A stretch of DNA of 64,000 nt from Actinomycetes bacterium (GCA_021793235.1 JAJYTD010000001.1:434001-498000); one strand, 5' to 3'. Positions 24,973 to 34,285 are shown, counted from the stretch's first letter. Numbers and translations: made by a program. The notes: generated by a model not told the origin, from the sequence alone.

Positions 24973-25962
24973 GTGGGAGAACGGTCGTCGGCGGTGCTCT
25001 ACTCGGTGGGATGGCGGCTCGTCCGGGTCGTCCCCGAGCGCATCGGCCGCCGTGTGTTCGAGCGCATCGCGGACCGCGCCTGGCGCACGCGCAGGGGCGG
25101 AGTCACGCAGTTGGAGGCGAACCTGCGCCGGGTCGTGGGCCCGCACGCCACCCCGGCCCAACTACGGGCGCTCTCCCGCGCCGGGATGCGCTCCTACCTG
25201 CGCTACTTCTACGAGATGTTCCGGCTTCCCGCGATGTCCGGCGGCGTTATCAACGGACGCACCCGCTGCACCGGGATCGACGTCCTGGAAGGCCACCTCC
25301 GTGCCGGGCGCGGCGTGGTGGCCGCACTGCCGCACATGGGGAACTGGGACCACGCGGGGGCCTGGATCACCCTGCGCGGCACCCCGCTGACGACGGTCGC
25401 GGAGCGGCTCAGGCCGGAGCGCCTCTTCGAACGGTTCCTCGCGTTCCGCGAAGGGCTCGGAATGGAGGTCCTCCCGCTCACCGACGGCGGTTCCGGCAGC
25501 GCCGGCAGCGCCGGCAGGCTCGCTCGCCGACTGAGGGAGGGACGGCTCGTCTGCCTCCTTGCCGATCGCGACCTCACCGCCAGCGGGATCGAGGTCGACT
25601 TCTTCGGTGAGCGCGCCCGCATGCCCGCCGGGCCCGCCGCCCTGGCCGAGCGCACAGGTGCCGCGCTGATGCCGGTGTCGCTGTGGTACGAGGGGGCGCA
25701 CTGGTGCATCCGGGTCCACGATGAGATCCCGGTTCCCGAGAAGGGCGACCGCGCCTCTCGGACGCGTGCCATGACACAGGAGCTGGCACGGGTGTTCGAA
25801 GGCGCGATCGCCGAGCACCCCGAGGACTGGCACATGCTGCAGCGGGTCTTCACCGCAGATTTCGGATCCCGTTTCAACGGCTCCCGCGGGGTTACCGCGA
25901 ACAGGGTTCCCGCCGCGGTGGCGGCACCGCCACGCGGTCAAGCCCCCTCCCGGAAGCGGTGA
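24973..25962 (+). CDS. PatA-like phosphatidylinositol mannoside acyltransferase
   Basis: The product is 329 residues of the lysophospholipid acyltransferase/HtrB family. The catalytic HxxxxD motif appears as His-Met-Gly-Asn-Trp-Asp near residue 120. Later Asp-Arg-Asp-Leu and Glu-Val-Asp-Phe-Phe-Gly segments match LpxL/PatA proteins. In mycobacteria PatA acylates the mannose of PIM1 at the inner face of the membrane. I start at GTG 24973 (GGGAG upstream). The stop is one base before the pimA GTG, so the three genes are one operon. Confidence 0.88.
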   Translation: MGERSSAVLYSVGWRLVRVVPERIGRRVFERIADRAWRTRRGGVTQLEANLRRVVGPHATPAQLRALSRAGMRSYLRYFYEMFRLPAMSGGVINGRTRCTGIDVLEGHLRAGRGVVAALPHMGNWDHAGAWITLRGTPLTTVAERLRPERLFERFLAFREGLGMEVLPLTDGGSGSAGSAGRLARRLREGRLVCLLADRDLTASGIEVDFFGERARMPAGPAALAERTGAALMPVSLWYEGAHWCIRVHDEIPVPEKGDRASRTRAMTQELARVFEGAIAEHPEDWHMLQRVFTADFGSRFNGSRGVTANRVPAAVAAPPRGQAPSRKR

Positions 25963-25966
25963 CGTG

Positions 25967-27112
25967 ATGCGAGTCGGCCTGGTCTGTCCCTACACATGGG
26001 AAGTACCGGGAGGCGTCCAGCAGCACGTGGGCGACCTCGCCGAGGCGCTCATGGACCTCGGACACGACGTGTCGGTGCTGACCCCCTGCGACTCCGGCAC
26101 CGAACCGCCGCCGCACATCGTCTCCGCCGGCCGCGCTGTCCCAGTGCCCTACAACGGGTCGGTGGCGCGGCTGGCGTTCGGTTTCCGCGCCGCGGGCCGG
26201 GTCCGGCGCTGGATCCGCGAGGGCGGCTTCGACCTGCTGCACGTCCATGAACCGGCGGCGCCGAGCCTGTCGCTGCTGGCGTGCTGGGTGGCCGAGGGGC
26301 CCATCGTCGCCACGTTCCACACCGCCAACCCGCGGTCGCGGGCCATGGCGGTCTCCGCGGCGGCGCTGCGCACCGCCCTGGAGAAGATCAGTGGACGGAT
26401 CGCGGTATCGGAGGCGGCGCGCAAGACGCTCGTCGAGCACCTCGGCGGCGACGCTGTCCTCATCCCCAACGGGGTGGCGGTGCGGCGCTACGCCGAAGCG
26501 GAGCCGCTGGAAGGATGGCCCGGCGAGGGCAAAGCGATCGGCTTCCTGGGCCGGCTCGACGAACCGCGCAAAGGGTTGGGCGTCCTCTTGGACGCGTTCG
26601 CCGCGCTCGGCCGGGAGCGCGCAGAACTGCGGCTGCTCATCGCCGGCCCCGGCGACACCGCTGAAGTCAATGCCAGGGTGCCGCCGGGCCTGCGCGACCG
26701 GGTGACCGTCCTGGGGCGGGTGGACGACGCCGACAAGGCGCGCGTGTACCACTCTGTGGACGTGTTCTGCGCACCCAACCTGGGAGGGGAGAGCTTCGGG
26801 ATCGTGCTCGCCGAGGCGATGGCGGCGGGTGCGCCCATCCTCGCCAGCGATATCCCCGCGTTCCGACATGTGCTGCGCAACGGCGCGGCGGGGGAACTCT
26901 TCCACGTCGGCGACCCCGCAGCGCTGGCCCGCGGCGCCGCGGCGCTGCTGGACTCACCGCGCCGCCGCGCGGAACTGTCCGATGCCGCACGCGGCGCTGT
27001 GCGCGCCTACGACTGGGCCACGGTCGCGGCCGATGTCGTGCGGGTCTATGAGACCGTCCTGCCCATGGGCCCGGCTCCGGGGCCGGTGGCGGCGGGATCG
27101 GGGAGCCGTTGA
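25967..27112 (+). CDS. pimA: Phosphatidylinositol alpha-mannosyltransferase
   Basis: The product is 381 residues, a GT4-fold glycosyltransferase. The opening Gly-Leu-Val-Cys-Pro-Tyr-Thr-Trp-Glu-Val-Pro-Gly-Gly-Val-Gln is the PimA signature. The C-terminal nucleotide-binding domain has Glu-Ser-Phe-Gly-Ile-Val-Leu-Ala-Glu-Ala (residue ~273 on), the E-x7-E motif. It moves mannose from GDP-mannose to phosphatidylinositol, forming PIM1. GTG 25964 and ATG 25967 are adjacent; I use the ATG, with GGAAGCGG upstream. Confidence 0.92.
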   Translation: MRVGLVCPYTWEVPGGVQQHVGDLAEALMDLGHDVSVLTPCDSGTEPPPHIVSAGRAVPVPYNGSVARLAFGFRAAGRVRRWIREGGFDLLHVHEPAAPSLSLLACWVAEGPIVATFHTANPRSRAMAVSAAALRTALEKISGRIAVSEAARKTLVEHLGGDAVLIPNGVAVRRYAEAEPLEGWPGEGKAIGFLGRLDEPRKGLGVLLDAFAALGRERAELRLLIAGPGDTAEVNARVPPGLRDRVTVLGRVDDADKARVYHSVDVFCAPNLGGESFGIVLAEAMAAGAPILASDIPAFRHVLRNGAAGELFHVGDPAALARGAAALLDSPRRRAELSDAARGAVRAYDWATVAADVVRVYETVLPMGPAPGPVAAGSGSR

Positions 27113-27118
27113 CCGGTG

Positions 27119-27682
27119 ATGTCCGATCTCGTCTCCACCACCGCCACGGTCGTCACGCTGGTGATCATGCTCTCCTTCTACGTGAGCTGGCGGGCCGGCC
27201 GGCTGGACCGGCTGCACACGCGCGTGGAGACCGCATACGCGGCGCTGGACGCCGCCCTGGTCCGCCGAAGCGCCGCCGTGCTGGAACTCGCCTCCGCACC
27301 GGAACTGGAACCGGCCTCCGCGGTGCTGCTCGCCGACGCTGCGGGCCAGGCGCGCCGCGCCGGCGGGCAGGGTGACGGGTCCCGGGAGCTCGCCGAAAGC
27401 ACCCTGTCGCGGACCCTGCGGGCGGTCATGGAAGAGCCCGGATTCCGTGCGGCCCTGGCGGACGCGGGGAGGACCGGGCCGGGAAAGGGCGATGACCTGG
27501 TGGAGGAGGTCGTGGCCGCGGCCAAACGGGTCCACCTGGCCCGGCGCTTCTACAACGACGCCGTGGCCAGTACGCGGGAGGCCCGAGCGAGCCGACTGGT
27601 GCGCACGCTCCTCCTGGCGGGACGGGCGCCCCTGCCGGACTTCTTCGAAATGGACGACGAACCGCCGCGGCTTCCGCGCTGA
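27119..27682 (+). CDS. LemA-like single-pass membrane protein
   Basis: The product is 187 residues. An N-terminal membrane helix (residues ~8-24) precedes a helical domain. It has Arg-Val-Glu-Thr-Ala-Tyr-Ala-Ala-Leu-Asp and, near residue 142, Ala-Arg-Arg-Phe-Tyr-Asn-Asp-Ala-Val, both typical of LemA folds (the YN-containing repeat). It starts 4 or 7 bases after pimA, so it belongs to the same operon. Function is unknown; membrane association with the PIM enzymes is only suggested by position. Confidence 0.7.
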   Translation: MSDLVSTTATVVTLVIMLSFYVSWRAGRLDRLHTRVETAYAALDAALVRRSAAVLELASAPELEPASAVLLADAAGQARRAGGQGDGSRELAESTLSRTLRAVMEEPGFRAALADAGRTGPGKGDDLVEEVVAAAKRVHLARRFYNDAVASTREARASRLVRTLLLAGRAPLPDFFEMDDEPPRLPR

Positions 27683-27938
27683 GTCCGTGCCGCCGCAGGA
27701 CGGAATGATCCACCGGGAAGGCGTGTTCGACCAAGAGGATCACGTGCCCGCGAATACGGCAGAGTGGCGCGCCACCACCGCCGACAACACCGAAATGTCC
27801 CAAAAAGGGGCCGCGGGGGTGATCTACCATTGGAGAGTAAGGCGCAGAGCGGCCGCACGCCGCCGAAGTGCCACGACGAACCGTCCTTCGCGCATCGAGG
27901 CCATCCTCATGTCCGCTTAGAACTTGGAGTCCGCCACT

Positions 27939-28847
27939 GTGACCACCACTGCTGACAACTCGGCCCCCACGGTCGGTACCACCCGTGTGAAGCGGGGTAT
28001 GGCAGAGCAGCTCAAGAACGGCGTGATCATGGACGTGGTCACACCTGAGCAGGCCAGGATCGCTCAGGACGCCGGTGCCGTCGCGGTCATGGCGCTGGAG
28101 CGGGTCCCCGCCGACATCCGCAAGGACGGCGGAGTCGCGCGCATGTCCGACCCCGACATGATCGACGGCATCAAGGACGCCGTCTCCATCCCGGTCATGG
28201 CCAAAGTCCGGATCGGGCACTTCGTCGAAGCACAGGTCCTGGAGTCCCTCGGCGTCGACTTCATCGACGAGTCCGAGGTGCTGACTCCGGCCGATGAGGC
28301 CTACCACATCGACAAGTGGGCGTTCACCGTCCCCTTCGTGTGCGGAGCCACCAACCTCGGCGAGGCTCTGCGCCGCATCGCCGAGGGAGCGGCCATGATC
28401 CGCTCCAAAGGCGAGGCCGGTACCGGCAACGTCGTCGAGGCCACCCGCCACATGCGGTCGATCCGCTCGGAGATCAAGCGCCTGGGCACACTTGACGAAG
28501 CCGAGCTGTTCGGCGCGGCCAAGGAACTGCGCGCCCCCCATGAGGTCGTCAAGGAGGTCGCGCGCCTCGGTAAGCTCCCCGTGCCGCTGTTCTCCGCCGG
28601 CGGCGTCGCGACCCCGGCCGACGCGGCCCTGATGCGCCAGCTCGGTGCCGAGAGCGTCTTCGTCGGATCGGGCATCTTCAAGTCCGGCGACCCCGCCAAG
28701 CGCGCCGACGCCATCGTCCAGGCCACCCTGCACTACAACGACCCCGCCGTCATCGCCAAGGTCTCCCGCGGCCTGGGCGAGGCCATGGTCGGCATCAACC
28801 TCGACGAGCTCGACGACGCCCAGCGCTACGCCGGGCGCGGCTGGTAG
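27939..28847 (+). CDS. pdxS: Pyridoxal 5'-phosphate synthase, synthase subunit
   Basis: The product is 302 residues, a highly conserved TIM-barrel enzyme. It makes PLP from ribose 5-phosphate, glyceraldehyde 3-phosphate and ammonia supplied by PdxT. Typical segments are Gly-Val-Ile-Met-Asp-Val-Val, Met-Ala-Lys-Val-Arg-Ile-Gly-His (Schiff-base lysine) and Gly-Thr-Gly-Asn-Val-Val-Glu-Ala. I chose GTG 27939 with GGAG 9 bases upstream over the TTG at 27924. Its partner pdxT is separated from it by a terminator and a Uma2 gene, which is unusual for the pair. Confidence 0.96.
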   Translation: MTTTADNSAPTVGTTRVKRGMAEQLKNGVIMDVVTPEQARIAQDAGAVAVMALERVPADIRKDGGVARMSDPDMIDGIKDAVSIPVMAKVRIGHFVEAQVLESLGVDFIDESEVLTPADEAYHIDKWAFTVPFVCGATNLGEALRRIAEGAAMIRSKGEAGTGNVVEATRHMRSIRSEIKRLGTLDEAELFGAAKELRAPHEVVKEVARLGKLPVPLFSAGGVATPADAALMRQLGAESVFVGSGIFKSGDPAKRADAIVQATLHYNDPAVIAKVSRGLGEAMVGINLDELDDAQRYAGRGW

Positions 28848-28856
28848 CCGCGCCCG

Positions 28857-28882
28857 CGCCCGCCCGGGCCACCGGGCGGGCG
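28857..28882 (+). terminator. pdxS terminator
   Basis: A perfect 11-bp stem (28857-28867 with 28872-28882) with a 4-base loop lies 9 bases after the pdxS stop. Confidence 0.7.
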
Positions 28883-28985
28883 GCAGGCCACCGGCCGCTT
28901 AGGGTGAACCGAGGGAGCTGCGCGTTTCACCGGACACGGAGGGTAGGTGCTCCTTAATATGTGTGCCGCACAGGAAGGAGTGCCC

Positions 28986-29615
28986 ATGTCGGTCGCTATG
29001 GCGGACGCGGGAACCGAGAACGGCGCCCCCGCGCCCGAAGCCCATGCCCCGGTCGAGTCCCTCAGGGACCTCGCCGAACAGGCGTCCCGCGTCTTCCCTC
29101 CTGGATATCGGATCGAAATCCTCGGAGGATCCCTCATCGTGTCCCCTACCCCCTTGGCCAAGCACAACGGCATCGTCCGCCGGATCATGATGCAACTCGA
29201 GTCGCAGCTTCCCGAGAGCAAGGTGTGCTTCCATACCACCTCGGTGGAAAGCGTCGCCGACGACGAGGACTACGCCATCCCCGACCTCCTCGTACTCCCG
29301 GCTGAAGTGGAGGACGAAGAAAAGTGGCTGTTCACCGCCGATATCGTCGACCTCGCCCTGGAAGTCGTCCCCAAAGGCAACTCCACCAGCGACACGGTGA
29401 CCAAGGTGGGCGTCTACGCGCAGTGGGGGATCCCGGTCTATCTCCTCGTCGATCCGCGCGGTGGGGAGATCGTGCTGTACTCCGACCCCCGCGAGGGCGA
29501 GTACCGGGGGGTGCACCGGCTCAAGTTCGGCGACCCCGTCGAGCTGCCCGAACCGCTCAAGGACTTGACGATCGACACGTCGAAGTTCCCGCTGTACCGG
29601 GCGAAGGAGGCGTGA
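28986..29615 (+). CDS. Uma2-family (DUF820) PD-(D/E)xK nuclease-like protein
   Basis: The product is 209 residues. The nuclease-like core is visible: Ile-Pro-Asp-Leu-Leu-Val-Leu near residue 100, then Leu-Ala-Leu-Glu-Val-Val and Lys-Val-Gly-Val-Tyr-Ala-Gln-Trp-Gly-Ile, ending in Leu-Leu-Val-Asp-Pro-Arg. Uma2 proteins are abundant in actinomycetes and their role is unclear. ATG 28986 has AGGAG just upstream. The gene sits between pdxS and pdxT, normally adjacent genes, so it looks inserted, although its base composition resembles its neighbours. Confidence 0.85.
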   Translation: MSVAMADAGTENGAPAPEAHAPVESLRDLAEQASRVFPPGYRIEILGGSLIVSPTPLAKHNGIVRRIMMQLESQLPESKVCFHTTSVESVADDEDYAIPDLLVLPAEVEDEEKWLFTADIVDLALEVVPKGNSTSDTVTKVGVYAQWGIPVYLLVDPRGGEIVLYSDPREGEYRGVHRLKFGDPVELPEPLKDLTIDTSKFPLYRAKEA

Positions 29616-29777
29616 CCGGCGGACCGCCGAAACCCCGCCGCGCGGCGGCTGTAGCCGGACGCGGAATGATCGGCGGCCGGTGGAGCGTTGTCCAATCGAA
29701 CTCTAGTCTGACGGGTGCGGGCCGCCGTGCGGCGACCCGTCGCGCGATCAGCCCGGTTACCCTAAGCGAGGTTCTCG

Positions 29778-30467
29778 TTGGCCGCAGCCCCCACCATCGG
29801 TGTGCTCGCCCTCCAGGGCGACACCGCCGAGCACCTGCGCGTCCTCGAAAAGCTCGGCGTCGCCGGCGTGCCCGTTCTACGTTCCGAGGAGCTCGACGAG
29901 GTCCAGGGCCTGATCATCCCCGGCGGCGAATCGACCACGATGGTCAAGCTCGCGGCGCGCTACGGCCTCATGGAGCCGCTGCGCGAGCACATCCGCGAAG
30001 GCCTTCCCGTATACGGAACCTGCGCGGGGATGATCCTGCTGGCCGAGCGCGTCCTCGACGGTATCGACGGCCAGGAGACCATCGGCGGGATCGACATGGC
30101 AGTCCGCCGCAACGCTTTCGGGCGGCAGGCCGAGTCCTTCGAAACCGGGGTGGACATCGACGGCGTCGACGGTGCCCCGGTCGAAGCGGTCTTCATCCGC
30201 GCCCCCTGGGTCGAGTCGGTCGGTGCGCGGGTACGCGTACTCGGTCAGACCACCTACGGAGAGCAGGCCGGTAGGATCGTCGCGGTACGACAGGGGAGGC
30301 TGTTGGCCACCTCGTTCCATCCCGAGCTCACCGGGGACGCGCGTATCCACCGACTCTTCGTCGACATGGTGAAAGGACAGGTATGGCCGGCCACTCCAAG
30401 TGGGCCACCACCAAGCACAAGAAGGCCGTCATCGACGCCAAGCGGGGCAAGCTCTTCGCCAAGCTGA
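29778..30467 (+). CDS. pdxT: Pyridoxal 5'-phosphate synthase, glutaminase subunit
   Basis: The product is 229 residues from TTG 29778 (GAGG 6 bases upstream). This class I amidotransferase releases ammonia from glutamine for PdxS. Gly-Gly-Glu-Ser lies at residues 49-52, the catalytic Cys82 in Gly-Thr-Cys-Ala-Gly, and the His/Glu pair in Phe-His-Pro-Glu-Leu. Family members usually end soon after His-Arg-Leu-Phe. Here about 30 Pro/Ser/Thr-rich residues follow, encoded in a frame overlapping yebC by 85 bases. The extension may be a real overlap or a recently lost stop codon. Confidence 0.92.
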   Translation: MAAAPTIGVLALQGDTAEHLRVLEKLGVAGVPVLRSEELDEVQGLIIPGGESTTMVKLAARYGLMEPLREHIREGLPVYGTCAGMILLAERVLDGIDGQETIGGIDMAVRRNAFGRQAESFETGVDIDGVDGAPVEAVFIRAPWVESVGARVRVLGQTTYGEQAGRIVAVRQGRLLATSFHPELTGDARIHRLFVDMVKGQVWPATPSGPPPSTRRPSSTPSGASSSPS

Positions 30468-31132
30468 TCAAGAACGTCGAGGTGGCCGCGCGTACGGGCG
30501 GTGGGGATCCCGATGGCAACCCCACGCTCTACGACGCGATCCAGAAGGCCCGCAAGAATTCGGTCCCGTTGGACAACATCGAGCGTGCGCGCAAACGCGG
30601 CTCCGGCGAAGAGGCCGGCGGCGCCGAGTGGCAGACCGTCATGTACGAGGGCTATGCCCCCGGAGGGGTCGCGCTGCTCGTCGAGTGCCTCACCGACAAC
30701 CGCAACCGCGCGGCCTCCGAGGTGCGCGTAGCGGTCACTCGCAACGGCGGCTCCATGGCCGACGCCGGATCGGTCTCCTACCTCTTCAACCGCAAAGGTG
30801 TCGTGATCGTGCCCAAGGAGGGCACCAGCGAGGACGACGTCACCCTGGCCGTGCTGGAAGCCGGCGCCGAAGACGTCAACGACCTCGGCGAGTCCTTCGA
30901 GGTCGTGTGCGAGGCCACCGACCTGGTCCCGGTACGCACCGCACTGCAGGAGGCCGGCATCGACTACGAGTCGGCCGAGAGCTCCTTTCTGCCCAGCATG
31001 GAGGTTCCGCTCAGCGAGGACGACGCCAAGAAGGTGCTGCGCGTCGTCGACGCTCTGGAGGACTCCGACGATGTGCAGAACGTCTTCACCAACGCCGATA
31101 TCCCCGACGAGGTCATGGAAAATACCGACTGA
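30383..31132 (+). CDS. yebC: YebC/PmpR-family DNA-binding regulatory protein
   Basis: The product is 249 residues, full length. It has the diagnostic start Met-Ala-Gly-His-Ser-Lys-Trp and Asp-Ala-Lys-Arg-Gly-Lys. Family members have been described as transcription regulators and, more recently, as helpers of translation at proline-rich stretches. The ribosome-binding site AAAGGACAG lies inside pdxT, whose reading frame continues 85 bases into yebC. The order pdxT-yebC-ruvCAB is the common actinobacterial arrangement. Confidence 0.95.
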   Translation: MAGHSKWATTKHKKAVIDAKRGKLFAKLIKNVEVAARTGGGDPDGNPTLYDAIQKARKNSVPLDNIERARKRGSGEEAGGAEWQTVMYEGYAPGGVALLVECLTDNRNRAASEVRVAVTRNGGSMADAGSVSYLFNRKGVVIVPKEGTSEDDVTLAVLEAGAEDVNDLGESFEVVCEATDLVPVRTALQEAGIDYESAESSFLPSMEVPLSEDDAKKVLRVVDALEDSDDVQNVFTNADIPDEVMENTD

Positions 31133-31150
31133 GCACCGCTACGCCCTTTC

Positions 31151-31186
31151 GCCGTGAGCCCTGCCGTCCGCAGCGGGGCTCACGGC
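31151..31186 (+). terminator. yebC terminator
   Basis: The 11-bp arms GCCGTGAGCCC (31151-31161) and GGGCTCACGGC (31176-31186) enclose a 14-base loop, 18 bases after the yebC stop. It separates yebC from the SOS-controlled ruv genes. Confidence 0.65.
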
Positions 31187-31339
31187 GTCCGCAGGCGAGG
31201 TCCGATAGCGCCAAGGCCGTCTCCCGGCCGGCCCCCGAGCCTTGAACACCGAAACCCCTTCTGTGCTCCTGGCCCCGCTGGAGCCAAGGCCGAGCGGTGT
31301 TGCCCGGCGCGCATCGACAGGCCGCACCGATAGAGTGTG

Positions 31340-31353
31340 CGAACGGGCGTTCG
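31340..31353. promoter_or_regulatory. LexA SOS box upstream of ruvC
   Basis: CGAACGGGCGTTCG is a symmetric site matching the actinobacterial LexA box (CGAAC-N4-GTTCG). It lies 39 bases before the ruvC start, 3 bases after a TAGAGT -10-like hexamer at 31331-31336. LexA bound here would block the promoter, so ruvCAB should be induced by DNA damage. Confidence 0.85.
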
Positions 31354-31392
31354 AGCCCTGCCCGTGTTCGCCGGGGACGATGGAGGGATGGC

Positions 31393-31980
31393 GTGCGAGT
31401 ACTGGGGATCGACCCCGGGCTGACCCGCTGCGGGATCGGCGTGGTCGACGGGGCGATCGGGCGGCCGCTGGCGTTCGTGGCCGCCGGTGTCGTGCGCACC
31501 GATGCCGGGGCCGAGCTGCCCGACCGGCTGCTCGGCATCGAACACGGCATCGAGGAATGGCTGGACCGGCAGCGCCCCGACGCCGTAGCGGTGGAACGCG
31601 TCTTCGCCCAGCACAATGTCAGCACTGTGATGGGCACCGCCCAGGCCAGCGCCATCGCCATCACCAGCGCCGCCCGTCGCGGCCTGCCCGTTGCGCTGCA
31701 CACCCCGAGCGAGGTCAAAGCCGCGGTCACGGGCAGCGGACGCGCCGAGAAGCCGCAGGTGCAGGCCATGGTCGCGCGGCTGCTCAAACTCGACGCCGCA
31801 CCCAAGCCGGCCGACGCCGCTGATGCGGTCGCCCTGGCCATCTGCCACATCTGGCGCGGCGGCGCACAGGCCCGCGTGGCACAGGCACAGCAGGAGTTCG
31901 CGCGTAAGGTCGAACTGGCGCGCCAGAGGCGAACACCCTCGGCGCAGGGGACAGCGGGGAAGGCGGGGGAGAAGCCGTGA
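31393..31980 (+). CDS. ruvC: Holliday junction resolvase RuvC
   Basis: The product is 195 residues from GTG 31393 (GGAGGG upstream). It cuts Holliday junctions as a dimer together with RuvAB. Acidic catalytic residues are visible: Asp7 in Gly-Ile-Asp-Pro-Gly, Glu in Ala-Val-Glu-Arg-Val-Phe, and the C-terminal Asp pair in Ala-Asp-Ala-Ala-Asp-Ala-Val-Ala. Its stop overlaps ruvA by 4 bases. A SOS box upstream indicates LexA control. Confidence 0.96.
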   Translation: MRVLGIDPGLTRCGIGVVDGAIGRPLAFVAAGVVRTDAGAELPDRLLGIEHGIEEWLDRQRPDAVAVERVFAQHNVSTVMGTAQASAIAITSAARRGLPVALHTPSEVKAAVTGSGRAEKPQVQAMVARLLKLDAAPKPADAADAVALAICHIWRGGAQARVAQAQQEFARKVELARQRRTPSAQGTAGKAGEKP

Positions 31981-32588
31981 TCGCGTTCTTGAGCGGCCGC
32001 GTGGCCGGCCGCGGCGAGGGGGCCGCCGTCATCGACGTGGGCGGTGTCGGAATGACCGTGCAGTGCACCCCGGCGACCCTGGCGTCGCTGCGGGTGGGCG
32101 AGACCGCGACCGTCGCCACATCGCTCGTGGTCCGCGAGGATTCGCTGACCCTCTTCGGTTTCGCCGATGACGACGAGCGCGACGTGTTCGAACGGCTGCA
32201 GACCGCCAGTGGTGTGGGGCCGCGTCTCGCGCTCGCCATGCTGGCGGTGCACACACCGGACGCGCTGCGCGCCGCCGTGGCGGCCGAGGATACCTCCGCA
32301 CTCACCCGGGTGCCCGGTATCGGTAAGAAGGGTGCCCAGCGCATCGTGCTGGAACTGCGCGACAAGCTGGGCGCGCCGCCCGCCGCGGCCTCCCAGTCCG
32401 CCGAACCCGGAACCGCCGCCCCTGCGAACGGGTCCTGGCGCACCCAAGTCGTCTCCGGGCTGGTCAACTTGGGGTGGTCGGCCAAGGAGGCCGAGGCCGC
32501 CGCCGACGCTGTCGCTTCCGAAGCCGACGGCCAGCACGACATCGCGGTGCTGCTCCGCAGCGCCCTACGCAAACTCAGCCGCGCCTAG
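31977..32588 (+). CDS. ruvA: Holliday junction branch-migration protein RuvA
   Basis: The product is 203 residues. It starts with a GTG overlapping the ruvC stop. It has an N-terminal OB fold, two helix-hairpin-helix motifs (Ala-Ser-Gly-Val-Gly-Pro and Val-Pro-Gly-Ile-Gly-Lys-Lys-Gly) and a C-terminal domain III that contacts RuvB after a Pro/Ala/Ser linker. It recognises four-way junctions and loads RuvB. The gene is 20 bases upstream of ruvB. Confidence 0.96.
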   Translation: MIAFLSGRVAGRGEGAAVIDVGGVGMTVQCTPATLASLRVGETATVATSLVVREDSLTLFGFADDDERDVFERLQTASGVGPRLALAMLAVHTPDALRAAVAAEDTSALTRVPGIGKKGAQRIVLELRDKLGAPPAAASQSAEPGTAAPANGSWRTQVVSGLVNLGWSAKEAEAAADAVASEADGQHDIAVLLRSALRKLSRA

Positions 32589-32608
32589 CGTTCTGAAAGG
32601 AGCCGGAT

Positions 32609-33670
32609 ATGGCCGAACATGAACGCGACACGGTGTCCCCCGACGCGGACCAGGACGAAAGGGCGGTCGAAGGCGCCCTGCGCCCCAGGCGGCTGGAGGA
32701 CTTCGTCGGCCAGGAGCGCGTCCGCGAACAGCTGGCGCTCGTACTGCGCAGCGCCCAGCGCCGAGGGCGGGCCCCCGACCACATCCTCATGTCCGGGGGA
32801 CCGGGACTCGGTAAGACCACCCTCGCCATGATCATCGCGGCCGAGCTGGGCGCACCGCTGCGCATCACCTCCGGGCCGGCGATCGAGCGCTCCGGCGACC
32901 TGGCCGCGGTGCTGTCCACCCTCCAGGAGGGCGAGGTGCTCTTCCTCGACGAGATCCATCGGATGGCGCGGCCCGCCGAGGAGATGCTCTACGTCGCCAT
33001 GGAGGACTTCCGGGTCGATGTCGTGGTCGGGAAAGGCCCGGGGGCCACCGCGATCCCGATCGACATCGCACCGTTCACGCTCGTCGGGGCCACGACCCGG
33101 GCAGGCCTGCTGCCGGCTCCTCTGCGCGACCGGTTCGGCTTCACCGCCCATATGGACTTCTACCGGGCCGACGAACTCGAACTGATTCTGCGCCGTTCGG
33201 GGGGGCTGCTGGGGGTGGAGCTGGACGGCGACGCGGCGGCGGAGATCGCCGGGCGCTCCCGCGGTACGCCGCGCATCGCCAACCGGCTGCTGCGGCGGGT
33301 ACGCGATTACGCCGAAGTGCACGGTGACGGCCGGCTCACCCTGGAGACCGCACGTGCCGCTCTGGCCCTCTACGAGGTCGACGACCACGGGCTGGACCGG
33401 CTGGACCGCGCGGTGCTGGACGCGCTGCTGCGCCGCTTCCGCGGTGGCCCTGTCGGGCTGTCGACGCTTGCGGTCTCGGTCGGTGAGGAACCCGAGACCG
33501 TCGAGGTCGTCGCGGAACCGTTCCTGGTGCGTTCGGGGTTCATCGCCCGTACTCCGCGCGGCCGCGTGGCCACTGCGGAGGCGTGGGCGCACATGGGCAT
33601 CACCCCGCCTTCCGACGCCGCGTTCGGCGCTGGAGCACTGTTCGACACCTCAGATCACACTGCGACATGA
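32609..33670 (+). CDS. ruvB: Holliday junction helicase RuvB
   Basis: The product is 353 residues. This AAA+ motor has Walker A Gly-Gly-Pro-Gly-Leu-Gly-Lys-Thr-Thr (residue ~68), Walker B Leu-Phe-Leu-Asp-Glu-Ile-His, sensor I Gly-Ala-Thr-Thr-Arg-Ala-Gly and a C-terminal winged helix (Arg-Thr-Pro-Arg-Gly-Arg). It drives branch migration at junctions held by RuvA. The ATG at 32609 follows AAAGGAG. It is the last gene of the ruvCAB operon. Confidence 0.97.
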   Translation: MAEHERDTVSPDADQDERAVEGALRPRRLEDFVGQERVREQLALVLRSAQRRGRAPDHILMSGGPGLGKTTLAMIIAAELGAPLRITSGPAIERSGDLAAVLSTLQEGEVLFLDEIHRMARPAEEMLYVAMEDFRVDVVVGKGPGATAIPIDIAPFTLVGATTRAGLLPAPLRDRFGFTAHMDFYRADELELILRRSGGLLGVELDGDAAAEIAGRSRGTPRIANRLLRRVRDYAEVHGDGRLTLETARAALALYEVDDHGLDRLDRAVLDALLRRFRGGPVGLSTLAVSVGEEPETVEVVAEPFLVRSGFIARTPRGRVATAEAWAHMGITPPSDAAFGAGALFDTSDHTAT

Positions 33671-33739
33671 GCGTTACCGGACCGGCATAAGCTGTGCTGC
33701 GGACGCGCGCGGCTCGGTTGCCAGCGCCGGGCGCGGTCC

Positions 33740-33757
33740 TGTTCCACGTGGGGAACA
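33740..33757. promoter_or_regulatory. Inverted repeat upstream of yajC
   Basis: The arms TGTTCC and GGAACA are separated by 6 bases (ACGTGG). The site lies in the 203-base ruvB-yajC gap, 117 bases before yajC. It is not a LexA box, since the half-sites point the other way. It may be an operator for an unknown regulator. Confidence 0.35.
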
Positions 33758-33873
33758 TGTGCTCCGGTCCGTTCGTTGGACCTGGGCGGCCGGTGCCGCG
33801 CGAGCGCGCGGGTCCACCGGCGCCGATGACCGCGCATGCGTGGCAGCGGCCACGAGAAGAACGTCAGGAAGGA

Positions 33874-34263
33874 ATGCCCGTGCAGGGCCAACATATTCTC
33901 GCAGCTGCCGCCCAGACGGGTGGCAGCCTCGTCCAGCCCATTCTGATGTTCCTGCTGCTGGGGCTGGTCTTCTGGTTGCTCTTCCTGCGTCCGCAGAAGA
34001 AGCACCGTGAGCGCGAGGCACTGACCCAGTCCCGGCTGGCGCCGGGAGCCGAAGTGCTGACCAAGGCGGGCTTCTACGCCACCGTCGTCGAAGTGCGGGA
34101 CAGCGATATCGAACTGGAGATCTCCCCGGGGACGCGAATCCGTATGCTCAAGGCCGGTATCGGTGAGGTGATCACGCCGACCGAGGGCGTCTCCGACGAT
34201 ACACCGGTCGAGGACCGCCCGGACTTCCCGGGAAACGACGGCAAAGACGACGGCTCCAAGTAG
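33874..34263 (+). CDS. yajC: Preprotein translocase accessory subunit YajC
   Basis: The product is 129 residues. One membrane helix (residues ~19-37, ending Leu-Phe-Leu-Arg-Pro-Gln-Lys-Lys) is followed by the YajC soluble domain with Leu-Thr-Lys-Ala-Gly-Phe-Tyr-Ala-Thr-Val and an acidic tail. It normally works with SecDF at the Sec translocon. The ATG at 33874 follows AAGGAAGG. The expected secD and secF genes do not follow: a terminator and apt come next. Confidence 0.93.
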   Translation: MPVQGQHILAAAAQTGGSLVQPILMFLLLGLVFWLLFLRPQKKHREREALTQSRLAPGAEVLTKAGFYATVVEVRDSDIELEISPGTRIRMLKAGIGEVITPTEGVSDDTPVEDRPDFPGNDGKDDGSK

Positions 34264-34285
34264 CCGACCGCCCACACCGGCAGGA

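Noticed and set aside
27744-27920. 58-codon GTG frame in the gap before pdxS
   Set aside because: No ribosome-binding site, Arg/Ala-rich low-quality protein, and the gap is needed for the pdxS promoter.
33740-33757. LexA box upstream of yajC
   Set aside because: The half-sites are TGTTCC/GGAACA, the reverse orientation of GAAC-N4-GTTC, so it is not an SOS box.
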